From: Aminipila terrae
GTDB taxonomy: Bacteria > Bacillota > Clostridia > Peptostreptococcales > Anaerovoracaceae
Assembly (NCBI RefSeq): GCF_010120715.1
Contig: NZ_CP047591.1
Coordinates: 3,100,001 to 3,164,000 of the forward strand
DNA: 64,000 nt
Reading direction: 5' to 3'
Position numbers and translations under genes: made by a program. The notes beneath the pieces were generated by a model. It did no database searches and was not told the DNA's origin. It saw only the letters and a program-made list of their open reading frames with translations. Below are positions 1 through 8,264 of the stretch, one piece after another; the first letter of the stretch is position 1, and each line of letters begins with the position of its first letter.

Positions 1-633
1 CAGACTTCCTATACGTTTGATCTTGCAACCGGCAAGGAATTTGCGATGAAGGATATTTTTAATACGGGATCGGATTATGGCGCCGTATTCAATAAGCAGA
101 TCAAATCGGATATCAAAGCGAGAGATCTCTATGAATTGACAACATTCTCGGCCATTGCTACGGACCAGGCATATTATCTTGACAGCACCGGCGTGACGGT
201 CTATTTCCAGCAGTACGAGTATTTCCCATATGCAGCGGGAATTCAGACTTTCTGCATCAACTATCCGGACCTGGCAGATCTGCTGAAGCCCGAACTGAAG
301 CTTACCGGCGGCACCAGCAATCAGACCGCGACGGTTTTGGTTGAAGGAAAGGACAACACATTAAAGGTTGGTGATTCCTGCAGCGTAACGCTGAAAGGAA
401 ACCCAACGACGGGATATTCCTGGCAGTATGACATCGCGGATGACAGCATCATCAGCCTGACGAACGAATCCTCGACTCCGGACTCTGCGCTCATCGGTGC
501 AGGCAGCACCTTCAACTGGTCCTTCAAGGCCTTAAAGCCCGGAAAAACGACGATCTCCTTCAAGTACTACAGACCGTGGGAAGGAACTGCAAACTTCCTT
601 CAGAACGTCGAATATACCATTATCGTCAAGTAA
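1..633 (+). CDS. DUF3298/RsiV-like protein with C-terminal chagasin-type inhibitor domain (5' partial)
   Basis: The reading frame is open from base 1, so the N-terminus lies outside the window. The first ~95 visible residues resemble the DUF3298/RsiV extracellular fold (FDLATGKEF, a typical pattern before KDIF). The last ~95 residues match the I42 chagasin family: GNPTTGYSW, then RPWE, then a final beta strand. Chagasin-type domains inhibit papain-like cysteine proteases; in bacteria they are usually secreted or surface proteins. The gene is clearly richer in GC than everything downstream and ends at a hairpin terminator. Family assignment is from motifs; the exact role is unknown. Confidence 0.75.
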   Translation, partial: QTSYTFDLATGKEFAMKDIFNTGSDYGAVFNKQIKSDIKARDLYELTTFSAIATDQAYYLDSTGVTVYFQQYEYFPYAAGIQTFCINYPDLADLLKPELKLTGGTSNQTATVLVEGKDNTLKVGDSCSVTLKGNPTTGYSWQYDIADDSIISLTNESSTPDSALIGAGSTFNWSFKALKPGKTTISFKYYRPWEGTANFLQNVEYTIIVK

Positions 634-661
634 CACTTCACATTGAAAAACCATAAACCCA

Positions 662-693
662 AAGCGGACGCCTCTCTGAGGCGTTTCGCTTGT
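662..693 (+). terminator. Rho-independent-like terminator after the chagasin-domain gene
   Basis: A 7-bp perfect stem (ACGCCTC, loop TCT, GAGGCGT) is extended by AAGCG/CGCTT outside a small bulge. The T-tract is weak. It lies 30 bases after the stop and marks the end of the high-GC segment. Confidence 0.6.
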
Positions 694-768
694 TCCTAAT
701 CATAAGATTGAAGCGCAGGAATGGGGAATAGCTTATAGTGCGGCTGTAACTTCAAAAGGAATGGGAAA

Positions 769-1023
769 GTGGATATTAAAGATAATGATGAATTACGAAA
801 TTTTGTAAAAAGGATAAGGTTAGAATTACAAAAAAATAATGAAATTAATCTAGCAAATGATCTTAAAAATTGGAATAATGAGAGTTTTACTAGTTCATCA
901 GAATTTCTAGGGGAGTTAATGCTGTTATTAGAAAAAGTAAAGTTATCTATGCAAATATCAGATGTGAAAAAAAAAGAAATCATTGAATGTATACTAATTA
1001 TTAGGAAAGCACTCACAGTATAA
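769..1023 (+). CDS. Small uncharacterised helical protein (84 aa)
   Basis: This 84-residue, charged and probably all-helical protein has no signal peptide or membrane segment. It resembles small clostridial hypothetical proteins of the DUF6966 kind, a weak recognition. The only in-frame start is GTG at 769, behind an AAAAGGAATG purine stretch; an ATG at 761 is out of frame. It is the first gene after the composition break and the first candidate cassette of the repeat-bounded array. No function is proposed. Confidence 0.5.
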   Translation: MDIKDNDELRNFVKRIRLELQKNNEINLANDLKNWNNESFTSSSEFLGELMLLLEKVKLSMQISDVKKKEIIECILIIRKALTV

Positions 1024-1083
1024 GATTCTATTTGTAAATTAATTGATCCGAAAGAATATAAGTTTGCTTTTATGTCTAAGAAA

Positions 1084-1110
1084 GCCATGAGTTCAACTGA
1101 ACATCATGGC
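1084..1110 (+). other. Imperfect hairpin downstream of the 84-aa gene
   Basis: GCCATG(A) and GTTCA pair with TGAAC and CATGGC, leaving a two-base loop and a two-base bulge. No T-tract follows, so it is not a standard terminator. It sits in the 230-base gap between two candidate cassettes and ends in GGCTAAC, which recalls an attC end box. Nothing else recognisable is in the gap except the degenerate repeat at 1198. Confidence 0.4.
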
Positions 1111-1197
1111 TAACGGATGGGAAGAATATATTTTGACTTCTTGATGAATTAAAGGATTGGGGCATTTATTTTGCAGTGCAGAAAGAGGAATGAATTT

Positions 1198-1216
1198 AAA
1201 ACTTTCCATTCTATTA
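1198..1216 (+). repeat. Degenerate copy of the cassette-boundary repeat
   Basis: The bases AAAACTTTCCATTCTATTAA match the array consensus AACTTCYCATTATGTTTA at about two thirds of positions, in the same orientation and the same place (just before the next gene). An upstream GGAATGAATTT can pair with it as a tight hairpin. Listed as degenerate; it could be chance. Confidence 0.35.
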
Positions 1217-1259
1217 ATGGTGGAAGGATAACATTATTTATATTATTGAAGGTGTGACA

Positions 1260-1499
1260 ATGAAAAAAGATATAGGATTTGAAATTTGTTATTGGAATTT
1301 AAGTTATAGAAGAAAATTTATTAGAACCTTATGGATAACTCCATTTGCCATCTCTGTGAGTTTGTTGGTTTGGCATGTTTATCATTCCAAAATATTAACT
1401 GTTGGATACTTAATAATAATAACTGTAATTGGAGTCATTCAAGCGATATATGTATATAGAAAATGGAAGAATGAATTGCCGGAGAGAGCTAATTGTTGA
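1260..1499 (+). CDS. Small two-TM membrane protein (79 aa)
   Basis: Two hydrophobic segments (about residues 22-40 and 46-66) are separated by a short turn, with basic ends (YRRKF, YRKWK). The start was placed at ATG 1260, six bases after AAGGTG, rather than GTG 1254 which overlaps that ribosome site. No family is recognised. The gene is bounded on both sides by copies of the array repeat (degenerate at 1198, clear at 1548), so it looks like a one-gene cassette. Confidence 0.55.
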   Translation: MKKDIGFEICYWNLSYRRKFIRTLWITPFAISVSLLVWHVYHSKILTVGYLIIITVIGVIQAIYVYRKWKNELPERANC

Positions 1500-1522
1500 G
1501 TAAAGAGTTTTTACTGATGAAA

Positions 1523-1564
1523 AATGAAGAATTCCAAGACAAAAGTAACTCCCCATTATGTTTA
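1523..1564 (+). repeat. Cassette-boundary repeat, copy 1
   Basis: The 3' core at 1548-1564 reads AACTCCCCATTATGTTTA. A weak 5' arm (AATGAAGAATT, from about 1523) can pair with AACTCCCCATT through several mismatches. It lies in the gap after the two-TM gene and before the CXXC-20-CXXC gene. Same orientation as all other copies. Confidence 0.75.
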
Positions 1565-1611
1565 TACTAAGTGCTAAAATATATATGACAAAAATAAAAG
1601 GCTGAAATTAA

Positions 1612-1920
1612 ATGAAAAATCAACAATGTGTTAAATGCAATCATCATTTTTCTTATAAAGAAAGATTCTATGCCAGCTGGGTAAATAACTATATCACTTG
1701 TAAAGATTGTGGAGCCAAGTACAAAATCTTATTACCCCGTACAATGTTAGTATTTGTAATATTAATGTTTTTCTTGCTATTTCAATATTTCATTTGTAAA
1801 TATTATGATATTCCATTTATAGTATTTTTCATTTTGTATTCACTGGTAGTATTATTGGTATATCCAATCTTCCTTCGCTACAGTTCTAAAAATATTGAAC
1901 AGTACCAAAACAAGAATTAA
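1612..1920 (+). CDS. CXXC-20-CXXC zinc-ribbon membrane protein
   Basis: CVKC at residues 6-9 and CKDC at 30-33 are separated by exactly 20 residues, the signature of the TIGR04104 (cxxc_20_cxxc) family. Two transmembrane segments follow (about 44-61 and 68-86). The family is a small membrane-anchored zinc ribbon of unknown function common in Firmicutes. An AAAGG ribosome site lies about 10 bases upstream of the ATG. The repeat precedes it, so it looks like a cassette gene. Confidence 0.8.
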   Translation: MKNQQCVKCNHHFSYKERFYASWVNNYITCKDCGAKYKILLPRTMLVFVILMFFLLFQYFICKYYDIPFIVFFILYSLVVLLVYPIFLRYSSKNIEQYQNKN

Positions 1921-1991
1921 AATTGTTCATTTGATGGGAAGTTTGTTCATTCACTATGATTTCAGAAAAAAGCAATATAGGGTGTGGATTA

Positions 1992-2150
1992 ATGGAACTA
2001 CATGAAAATGCTGAAAAGATGCTAAAAAGCAAGATACAGCATGCGCAATACCTAATGCTAAATTACTTTTGATCGAAGGAATGGGACATGATATGCCTAA
2101 GGGAACATAAAAATACATAGTTGAAGCTGTTGTTAGTCAGGTGAACGATA
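1992..2150 (+). pseudogene. Remnant of an alpha/beta hydrolase C-terminus
   Basis: In one frame the sequence reads AIPNAKLLLIEGMGHDMP, the catalytic-histidine tail of alpha/beta hydrolases, followed by an in-frame TAA and then KYIVEAVVSQV. The N-terminal part is absent and the start-proximal ATG at 1992 is in another frame. This is a truncated, frameshifted gene that still sits directly upstream of a repeat copy. It shows that the array holds decayed cassettes. Confidence 0.65.
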
Positions 2151-2164
2151 CGGCTCAATTCAGG

Positions 2165-2209
2165 TTATGGGAAAGATATAATCCGAGACTAAATTTCCCA
2201 TTATGTTTA
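2165..2209 (+). repeat. Cassette-boundary repeat, copy 2 (with clear stem)
   Basis: Core TTTCCCATTATGTTTA at 2194-2209. The upstream arm TTATGGGAAA (2165-2174) pairs with TTTCCCAT over eight perfect base pairs (ATGGGAAA/TTTCCCAT), with a 19-base loop. It lies 60 bases before the large helicase gene and is one of the best-folded copies. Confidence 0.8.
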
Positions 2210-2269
2210 AACTATATTTTAGTAGGCATTTTATATTAACACTACATAGTTGAATTAGAAAGGACCAAA

Positions 2270-5221
2270 ATGTATAATAACTCAAAAGAAATGACGCAAT
2301 ATTTTAGAAGTGCCGTTGCAGCTCAGGCTAATAGGGGCATTGATTTTAAAACGGATAATTATTACATACTTGATCCCAAAGAAGTATTAAAAGGAAAAAT
2401 TAATCCTATAATCTGTAAGAATTTATTTGTTGAAGCAAATAAGAATACTAATGAGAGTAAGAAAAATTCTATTGTCAACGTAATTATATGTGCTAAAACG
2501 ATAAAAACAATTTTTGAGGCAAACGAGAAAGTGCAAGAGGAAATTGAGGAGCTTACTGGAGTGTACTATATACCTGCAATGCTTAATGATGAAGGTTTAC
2601 TCTTATTCAATGAAGGAGATAAAAAGCTCCCTTGGTTTCCAAGGGAGTATTTATGGCCAATGGTTGAATCCAAACTAGCTATTGGAGATTCCAGTGTGGT
2701 TGACAATTCTATGAGCGACCACGTGGACCAAATTGAGAAAATAAAGTCTTGGATGGATTACGCTGATTTCTTTATGAAGTTTTATGAGTCTGTAACAGAA
2801 TCAGAATTTGGAGAGAATTCGATTCGTAATTTAGATTCAAAAGAATCAGTATTTGAGTTAGAAAAAAATATGTATATCTTTATAGATAATACTGTTAACG
2901 CTACTTTTCATATCTTAAATTTGTATAATCACTTGCAGCAAGATGAACAAGAAAAATCTCTATATAATAATTTTATATCTACCGAAGAAACAAAAGTACA
3001 TAAACTAATAGAAAATGAATGTTCAAAAATGCAAATTCATTGTGGGCAAATGAGTGGAGAACATTCTTTATCACCGTCCCAAAGAGAAGCAGTTAATCAT
3101 TTCAATTGCATGGGTGATGGTGAAATTTTGGCTGTTAATGGACCTCCAGGTACAGGAAAAACTACTTTGTTACAAACAATAGTTGCTGATATGTATGTTA
3201 AAAGAGCAATTAAAAAGGAGAAAGCTCCACTCATTGTGGCTTCATCAACAAACAATCAAGCTGTAACAAATATTATTACTTCCTTCGGAAACATAAAAAA
3301 AATGGGGATATCAAACGTGGAAGAAAGATGGATTGAGGGAGTAGATAATTTTGCAGCCTATTTTCCATCAACATCAAAGATAAAAGAGGCAAATTCTAAA
3401 GGGTATCAATATACCAGCCAAAAAGGAGAATTCTTTGTTTCTGATATTGAAGATAAAAAGAATATTGATAAATCAATGGCAAAAATTCTACGCAATTGTA
3501 ATGAATATTTTCAAGGTGAGTATAAAGATGTTATAGCTTGCCAAGCCAAACTACATGATGAGTTATTGTATATGGAAAAGAGTAAAAAAACATTGCTTTC
3601 TCTAGCACAGGAAATTTCCCAATATGATTTGAATGGTGAAAAAATTGATATGTATCTAGAAAGTTTGGCTTTACAGATTGAAGAAACTCAAAAATCAATT
3701 GATAGAATCTGTAAGAGAATAAGTGAGTGGGAAAAATGCTATAAAAGAATACCTCTCCTTTATAGATTATTGAAATTTATAAATAGCTTTTCTAGAAAAA
3801 TACAAACAGAATTCAGACTCTTCATAAATAATCAAGAGCAAAGCTTTTTAAATGAATATATGGGCTTTGATGAAATCAGAGAAGAATATAGCCACTTGTA
3901 TAATAAGTATAATAATATGCTTGTTGAACTTAGAAATAAAAAAACAGCAATTGAAAAAATAAAAGGACAGTATGATGAAGAATTAAAACACTTAAAGCAG
4001 CATAATATCGAGTTACATGGAGAAAAGGATGAAAAGTATAATCTTGAACTAGATTATATTAACAATTTGATTGATAAGAAACACAGGTACATAGAATTCT
4101 GGTTAGCGGTACATTATTTTGAGTGCAGATGGGTTAGTGGAGAAGACGAATTATCTGAAAAGCAAAAAGGTAAGAATTTCAAAAATGTTTTAGAAAAGTT
4201 CTATAATAGACTTGGAATGATTACGCCATGCTTGGTTATGACATTTTTCATGTTACCCAAACAATTCCTCGCTTTTGGAGATCAAAGAAACTTTTTCTTA
4301 TATAACTATATTGATTTGCTTATTGTGGATGAAGCGGGACAAGTATCTCCTGAAATCGCTGCTGGAGCATTTTCTCTTGCTAAAAAAGCTATTGTTGTTG
4401 GAGATGTTTATCAAATAGAACCCGTATGGAGTGTGAATCGCGCACTTGACAAGGCATTGGCTTTGTCAAATGGTGCAATCAGTACTTTAGGTGAATTTGA
4501 ACTACTTGAGCAAGTTGGATTAAATACTTCCTGTTCAAGCGTAATGAAAGTTGCTGCAAAATGCTGTAAGTATGAAAAGTTCAGTGAAAAAGGACTGCTT
4601 CTAAGGGAACATCGACGCTGCTATGATGAAATCATTGACTATTGTAATGAGCTGGTATATAAAGGTAATCTTCAACCAATGCGAGGGGAAGGTAAAAATG
4701 ATGAAAAAATTGCAATTAAAAAATGGCCGCAGATGGGTTTTAAGCAAATAGAGACAGAATATTCTATTAGAAAAGGTAGCAGTAGAATAAATCGTATAGA
4801 GGCAGAACAAATAGTACAATGGTTGAGAAACAATTTTGATACTATTGAAAAGGCTTATCCTACAGAGGAAAAGGAAAATTTAGTTGGAATTATAACACCA
4901 TTTAAGGCACAAGTAAAATGCATTGAATTGGAACTAAAAAAACAAATGCCAACAAATTATTCAAAAATAAGTGTTGGGACTGTACATACCTTTCAAGGTG
5001 CTGAACGGAAACTAATCATATTATCCACAGTGTATGGAAAACAAGAGGGCTGCTTTTTTATCGACGCAAATAAGAGTTTAATGAATGTAGCAGTATCTCG
5101 TGCTAAGGACAATTTCTTTGTCTTTGGTGATATAAATTGCCTGAAGGATACAGAAAACAGTGCTAGTGGATTATTAAAAAAATGTATTTACAAATATAGT
5201 ATACAAGATACCACAGCATAG
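2270..5221 (+). CDS. Superfamily 1 (UPF1/Dna2-like) helicase, 983 aa
   Basis: Motif I is GPPGTGKTT at about residues 291-299. Motif II is DEAGQ at 687-691, then GDVYQIEPV (motif III). Motif V is GTVHTFQGAE near 905 and motif VI NVAVSRAKD near 940. This is the UPF1/Dna2-like SF1 layout: an unknown ~270-residue N-terminal domain, RecA1, a long coiled-coil-rich insertion (about 420-620) and RecA2. It should use ATP to move on or unwind nucleic acid. The start ATG follows AAAGGACC. The gene is far larger than its neighbours in the array. Stand-alone helicases of this kind occur in defence islands, so a defence role is possible but not shown. Confidence 0.85.
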   Translation: MYNNSKEMTQYFRSAVAAQANRGIDFKTDNYYILDPKEVLKGKINPIICKNLFVEANKNTNESKKNSIVNVIICAKTIKTIFEANEKVQEEIEELTGVYYIPAMLNDEGLLLFNEGDKKLPWFPREYLWPMVESKLAIGDSSVVDNSMSDHVDQIEKIKSWMDYADFFMKFYESVTESEFGENSIRNLDSKESVFELEKNMYIFIDNTVNATFHILNLYNHLQQDEQEKSLYNNFISTEETKVHKLIENECSKMQIHCGQMSGEHSLSPSQREAVNHFNCMGDGEILAVNGPPGTGKTTLLQTIVADMYVKRAIKKEKAPLIVASSTNNQAVTNIITSFGNIKKMGISNVEERWIEGVDNFAAYFPSTSKIKEANSKGYQYTSQKGEFFVSDIEDKKNIDKSMAKILRNCNEYFQGEYKDVIACQAKLHDELLYMEKSKKTLLSLAQEISQYDLNGEKIDMYLESLALQIEETQKSIDRICKRISEWEKCYKRIPLLYRLLKFINSFSRKIQTEFRLFINNQEQSFLNEYMGFDEIREEYSHLYNKYNNMLVELRNKKTAIEKIKGQYDEELKHLKQHNIELHGEKDEKYNLELDYINNLIDKKHRYIEFWLAVHYFECRWVSGEDELSEKQKGKNFKNVLEKFYNRLGMITPCLVMTFFMLPKQFLAFGDQRNFFLYNYIDLLIVDEAGQVSPEIAAGAFSLAKKAIVVGDVYQIEPVWSVNRALDKALALSNGAISTLGEFELLEQVGLNTSCSSVMKVAAKCCKYEKFSEKGLLLREHRRCYDEIIDYCNELVYKGNLQPMRGEGKNDEKIAIKKWPQMGFKQIETEYSIRKGSSRINRIEAEQIVQWLRNNFDTIEKAYPTEEKENLVGIITPFKAQVKCIELELKKQMPTNYSKISVGTVHTFQGAERKLIILSTVYGKQEGCFFIDANKSLMNVAVSRAKDNFFVFGDINCLKDTENSASGLLKKCIYKYSIQDTTA

Positions 5222-5378
5222 GTGATGAAAAGTGGTTTGATGATATAAAAAAGTAGAAGGCTGGTTGGCGGTTGAAGTAACACAACAAATTGTGTCATAC
5301 CATTTGTAGCTACCAAAATTCAGGATTTTATGCGTAGGGTATTCAGTTTACATAAGCAGCTATCAGAAAGAACCTTAA

Positions 5379-5394
5379 TTCTCATTAAGTTATA
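5379..5394 (+). repeat. Degenerate cassette-boundary repeat between helicase and next gene
   Basis: TTCTCATTAAGTTATA resembles the core (TTCTCATTATGTTTA), same strand. No convincing 5' arm. The 193-base gap 5222-5414 holds nothing else recognisable. It may be the boundary of the helicase cassette or a chance match. Confidence 0.35.
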
Positions 5395-5414
5395 AAATTC
5401 AAAGGGGTAATTAT

Positions 5415-5756
5415 ATGAAAGAAGAAAAAGATAATACCGATTATATTGAAGATCTTGAAGAATGGCAAGATAATCAGTATAACCCAGGGCACTATTTAGG
5501 TGGTAAAATACCGGGAAATATACTTCATTGCGGAAGACCTAAAATGATCGGAATGACTCTTATAGGAATTGGTTTCATGACACTGTTCCCTTTTGTTTTA
5601 GGTATTATTAATGTCTTTCAGAGTGATGAGTCTCTTTTGCCTGTAGAATATATACTTGAATTTATTCATATAGCTGCCTTTGGAGCATTCAGTTTGGTGA
5701 TGATTATAAACGGCATTAGAAAAATAATAGGGGGAACAAAAAAGATACCCAATTAA
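5415..5756 (+). CDS. Small two-TM membrane protein with acidic N-terminus (113 aa)
   Basis: An acidic, soluble N-terminus (about 45 residues, EDLEEWQDNQYNPGHY) precedes two transmembrane segments (about 47-68 and 80-101). A strong AAAGGGG ribosome site sits nine bases before ATG. The tail reads GGTKKIPN. No domain of known function is recognised. It is followed by a repeat copy and a small gene remnant. Confidence 0.6.
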   Translation: MKEEKDNTDYIEDLEEWQDNQYNPGHYLGGKIPGNILHCGRPKMIGMTLIGIGFMTLFPFVLGIINVFQSDESLLPVEYILEFIHIAAFGAFSLVMIINGIRKIIGGTKKIPN

Positions 5757-5761
5757 TATCA

Positions 5762-5854
5762 ATGATATACAGTTATGCTCTGTCTAAAGGATATGAAAAT
5801 GTAAATTATATTAGTGAAAAAGAATTAATTGAAGGAACCTGTAGATTGTCATAA
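5762..5854 (+). pseudogene. 30-codon gene remnant
   Basis: A 30-codon frame (begins MIYSYALSKGYENVNYISEK) follows the previous gene by six bases and ends inside the 5' arm of the next repeat. It has no ribosome site. Its normal-looking protein sequence suggests the C-terminal leftover of a longer cassette gene. The parent family was not recognised. Confidence 0.3.
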
Positions 5855-5894
5855 TCTGAAATCAGCTTACAAAATTAGCTTCTCATTATGTTTA
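5850..5894 (+). repeat. Cassette-boundary repeat, copy 3
   Basis: Core AGCTTCTCATTATGTTTA at 5877-5894. The upstream arm at 5850-5868 contains CATAATCTGAAATCAGCTT, which pairs with AGCTTCTCATTATG apart from bulged bases. This attC-like fold (matched ends with extra-helical bases) is among the clearest in the array. Confidence 0.8.
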
Positions 5895-5971
5895 GAAAGC
5901 CACTTCTTTCAAATGTGAACTTGTTTTTGAACGCAAATTATTAATAATTAAAAGAGAAGAAATGTGGTGAA

Positions 5972-6934
5972 ATGTTGAAAAAGATTATTACTGTAATAGC
6001 TCTGATAGCACTATCAATTCTCCTAGGTATATTAAGTCTTACTGTGTTGCCATGGGCCACTTTATTCATTGGACTTCAATTAGCACCTGCACCTCCAACA
6101 CCTAAAATAACGCATGGAGAATTTCCGTTTCATTTAGTATATGAAATAGATGGAAAACAATATACTATTGATGATACAATTATTTGTGATTATGTTGGAA
6201 CTGGTAATGACGAGGCACATGGGAAATACATAAAATGGGATGAACTCTTAGCCGCTGGAAATAAGATTACCAGTTTTAATTATAATACTGACGATAATCA
6301 ATATGGAATTGAATTATTTGACGGTTTTATTAAAGGTCAAGGCGGTACATCAATTGTTTGTGATATTGGTAATCCCCAATATTACTTAGGATATAAGAAG
6401 TATATAGACTATAGCCCTGGACGTGTAAGCATATCCAGCCCTCTTGCTACCGGTGTAATTAGTGAAGATGAATTATGGGAAAAATACAGCATCAAAATTA
6501 TTGAAGAAAAATTTTCTGACCCAATGATTGGTAATGAAATCTCAACGGAATCTGATTATGAAGATGTTGCTAGATTTGCAGCAAAAGGAATTATAGTTGA
6601 TTCAGAGAAATCTTCATATTCGCCAAACACCCAACAAATTGTTTTTACATGGAAAAACACTACAACCAAACAATTAATATGTGAACAAAGTTTTTATATT
6701 CAAAAAAGAGTTGGTAACAAATGGAAAGATGTATACAGAGAAAAAGCAGTTGGCTTTTCACAGGAAGAAATAAATTTAGATCCTCATACTGAGCTTAAAC
6801 GCATATACGATATCAACATTTATACTGAAAACATTCCTCTTGGTAATTATAGAGTGGTTACCCCAGTACTTGTTCCTATAAATGAAAAAACGTTCGATAG
6901 TAAAGTTATATGTGGAGAATTTGAAATAAAATAG
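5972..6934 (+). CDS. Membrane-anchored protein with C-terminal Ig-like domain
   Basis: One N-terminal hydrophobic segment (residues 5-35) could be a signal anchor; no lipobox cysteine is seen. A beta-rich extracellular domain follows (FHLVYEIDGKQYTIDDTIIC, a pattern seen in clostridial hypothetical proteins). The last ~110 residues (FTWKNTT ... ENIPLGNYRV) resemble bacterial Ig-like domains of the Big_14 type. It is probably exported and membrane-tethered. It lies between repeat copies 3 and 4. Function unknown. Confidence 0.65.
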   Translation: MLKKIITVIALIALSILLGILSLTVLPWATLFIGLQLAPAPPTPKITHGEFPFHLVYEIDGKQYTIDDTIICDYVGTGNDEAHGKYIKWDELLAAGNKITSFNYNTDDNQYGIELFDGFIKGQGGTSIVCDIGNPQYYLGYKKYIDYSPGRVSISSPLATGVISEDELWEKYSIKIIEEKFSDPMIGNEISTESDYEDVARFAAKGIIVDSEKSSYSPNTQQIVFTWKNTTTKQLICEQSFYIQKRVGNKWKDVYREKAVGFSQEEINLDPHTELKRIYDINIYTENIPLGNYRVVTPVLVPINEKTFDSKVICGEFEIK

Positions 6935-6940
6935 TATATA

Positions 6941-7011
6941 AATGGAAGTAACGGATAGTTTTTAATTTATAAGGTGGAAGTCAGAAACTAAACAACTGCC
7001 CATTATGTTTA
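6941..7011 (+). repeat. Cassette-boundary repeat, copy 4
   Basis: Core ACTGCCCATTATGTTTA at 6995-7011. A 5' arm AATGGAAGT (6941-6949), right after the stop codon, pairs with ACTGCCCATT allowing one bulge and one mismatch. The TTAGGCATTAG just after the core recalls TAGTAGGCATT after copy 2. Confidence 0.7.
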
Positions 7012-7055
7012 TATTTTGGGATTAGGCATTAGATAATAATATTTAATAAATTAGG

Positions 7056-7359
7056 GGGCGAGAAAATATGGGCGCGGTATTCTTTATGATGATTATGGCA
7101 GTTTTGTTAAATCAAAGCTTAATTTAATTAAAAACTATTATGCGGATATATCCAATTACGAGACAAAAAAACTCTCCTGCAAATATAGTGTTCATACGAG
7201 AAAAGAGGGCAACAGCAAGCGTGGACATGACATGTCTATCTAGTATTAATTGATGGTCAAGTGTATGTAGAACAAGGTTTGAGCGGCAAATATATAACTG
7301 GTTATTCGCTGTCTGATGAAATGAATCAATATATTGTAACTACTGTTTTTTTTAATTGA
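7056..7359 (+). pseudogene. Frameshifted remnant of an unknown cassette gene
   Basis: In one frame the DNA reads as a normal protein (ILYDDYGSFVKSKLNLIKNY ... RKEGNSKRGHD). It then shifts frame and continues YLVLIDGQVYVEQGL ... VTTVFFN with a stop at 7357-7359. A TAG lies just before the readable part, so the N-terminus is lost. A 19-codon frame at 7068-7127 (after a strong GGGGGCG) overlaps it in another frame and is probably spurious. Family not recognised. Confidence 0.5.
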
Positions 7360-7375
7360 TTTTATCTTTTCTCTT

Positions 7376-7431
7376 GAATGACATCCGAACTTGGTTGTCT
7401 ATTTCTCCGAACTAGCTTCTCATTATGTTTA
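7376..7431 (+). repeat. Cassette-boundary repeat, copy 5
   Basis: Core AGCTTCTCATTATGTTTA at 7414-7431, identical over 18 bases to copy 3. The upstream GAATGACATCCGAACTT (7376-7392) can pair with it as AATGA...GAA against TTC TCATT with a bulge. It separates two decayed cassettes. Confidence 0.8.
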
Positions 7432-7445
7432 GAACGGTTGTTAAT

Positions 7446-7815
7446 ATGTTCGATGCATATAAAGAAGGTTTTCATTGTACTAACCATGTCAGATTTGACT
7501 GACGGGCAGATCATTATGGAAATGAAGCGTTGCTATGATTTTCTAAAATCTGAGTTTTTCTCAGGCAATGCCGTACAATTCGTAAGTCATTTATTGAAAA
7601 TTTGGAGAAGGCAATGCTAAAGACAAATGCAGGAGGACAGTAGCATTTTTGATGGTTTGAGGGAAAAGGAATATGGGTATTGCAAAAACGAAGAACTTGC
7701 AACTCTGGGTGTCCTTGCCATGCTTCCAGTAGATATTGATTCATTAATAAATGATGTTATACAAGTTGACAATTATCTTTCTACTATATCATTAATTGTA
7801 GAGCAACAAGCGTAG
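7446..7815 (+). pseudogene. Decayed DUF4003-like gene
   Basis: Three frames together give a DUF4003-like C-terminus. MFDAYKEGFHCTNHVRFD is followed by a stop. GQIIMEMKRCYDFLKSEFF ... FVSHLL is in a second frame. The last is LREKEYGYCKNEELATLGVL ... IQVDNYL. Internal sequence is missing and frame changes at least twice. DUF4003 proteins have no known function. The assignment is from remembered sequence style and is moderate. It ends 32 bases before the next intact gene with no repeat between them. Confidence 0.5.
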
Positions 7816-7847
7816 TTCGAGCTAAAATTCAAAAGGAGATTTTTATT

Positions 7848-8264
7848 ATGGGATTAATGGAATTGATTGGTGAACTGATAAATCCAGGGGAAATAGGTAC
7901 GGTCGAGAAAGTTAAAAGGGAAAAAAAGGTACGTCTACATATTTTAATTCTAAAGACTATTGTATCAATAGCAATTCTTGCAGTGATTTATTTTCTAAGC
8001 TTTGGAATTTCTTTTCACATGAAAGAAGCTTTATCATTCGTAGCTGCAATAACAGTATATAGTGTTGTCGGTTATTTTATTTTACCAAAACCAGATTATT
8101 CAAATGTTGGCTGGTTTGGGGGAATCTTTGATAATCCATTTAGAATCTCTGACGATATAAATAGAATGCTGGTTTTTGTTATGATAATATTAATGCCTGG
8201 TAGGTTGATTTCTACTACTATGTTATCGTGGATAGATTATTCAAAAAAAGGGGACTTACTATGA
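7848..8264 (+). CDS. Membrane protein, 3-4 TM (138 aa)
   Basis: After a soluble N-terminus rich in Lys/Glu, hydrophobic segments lie at about 30-50, 56-77 and 105-128. A GGWFGG-like loop (VGWFGGIFDNPFRISDDINR) lies between the last two; this pattern is common in small Bacillus/Clostridium membrane proteins. A textbook ribosome site (AAAAGGAG) is nine bases before ATG. The stop overlaps the ATG of the next, decayed reading frame (ATGA). No function recognised. Confidence 0.6.
   Translation: MGLMELIGELINPGEIGTVEKVKREKKVRLHILILKTIVSIAILAVIYFLSFGISFHMKEALSFVAAITVYSVVGYFILPKPDYSNVGWFGGIFDNPFRISDDINRMLVFVMIILMPGRLISTTMLSWIDYSKKGDLL

Noticed and set aside
7378..7620. 80-residue plus-strand frame overlapping repeat copy 5
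   Set aside because: It runs through the repeat and joins the broken DUF4003-like gene by chance; no ribosome site.
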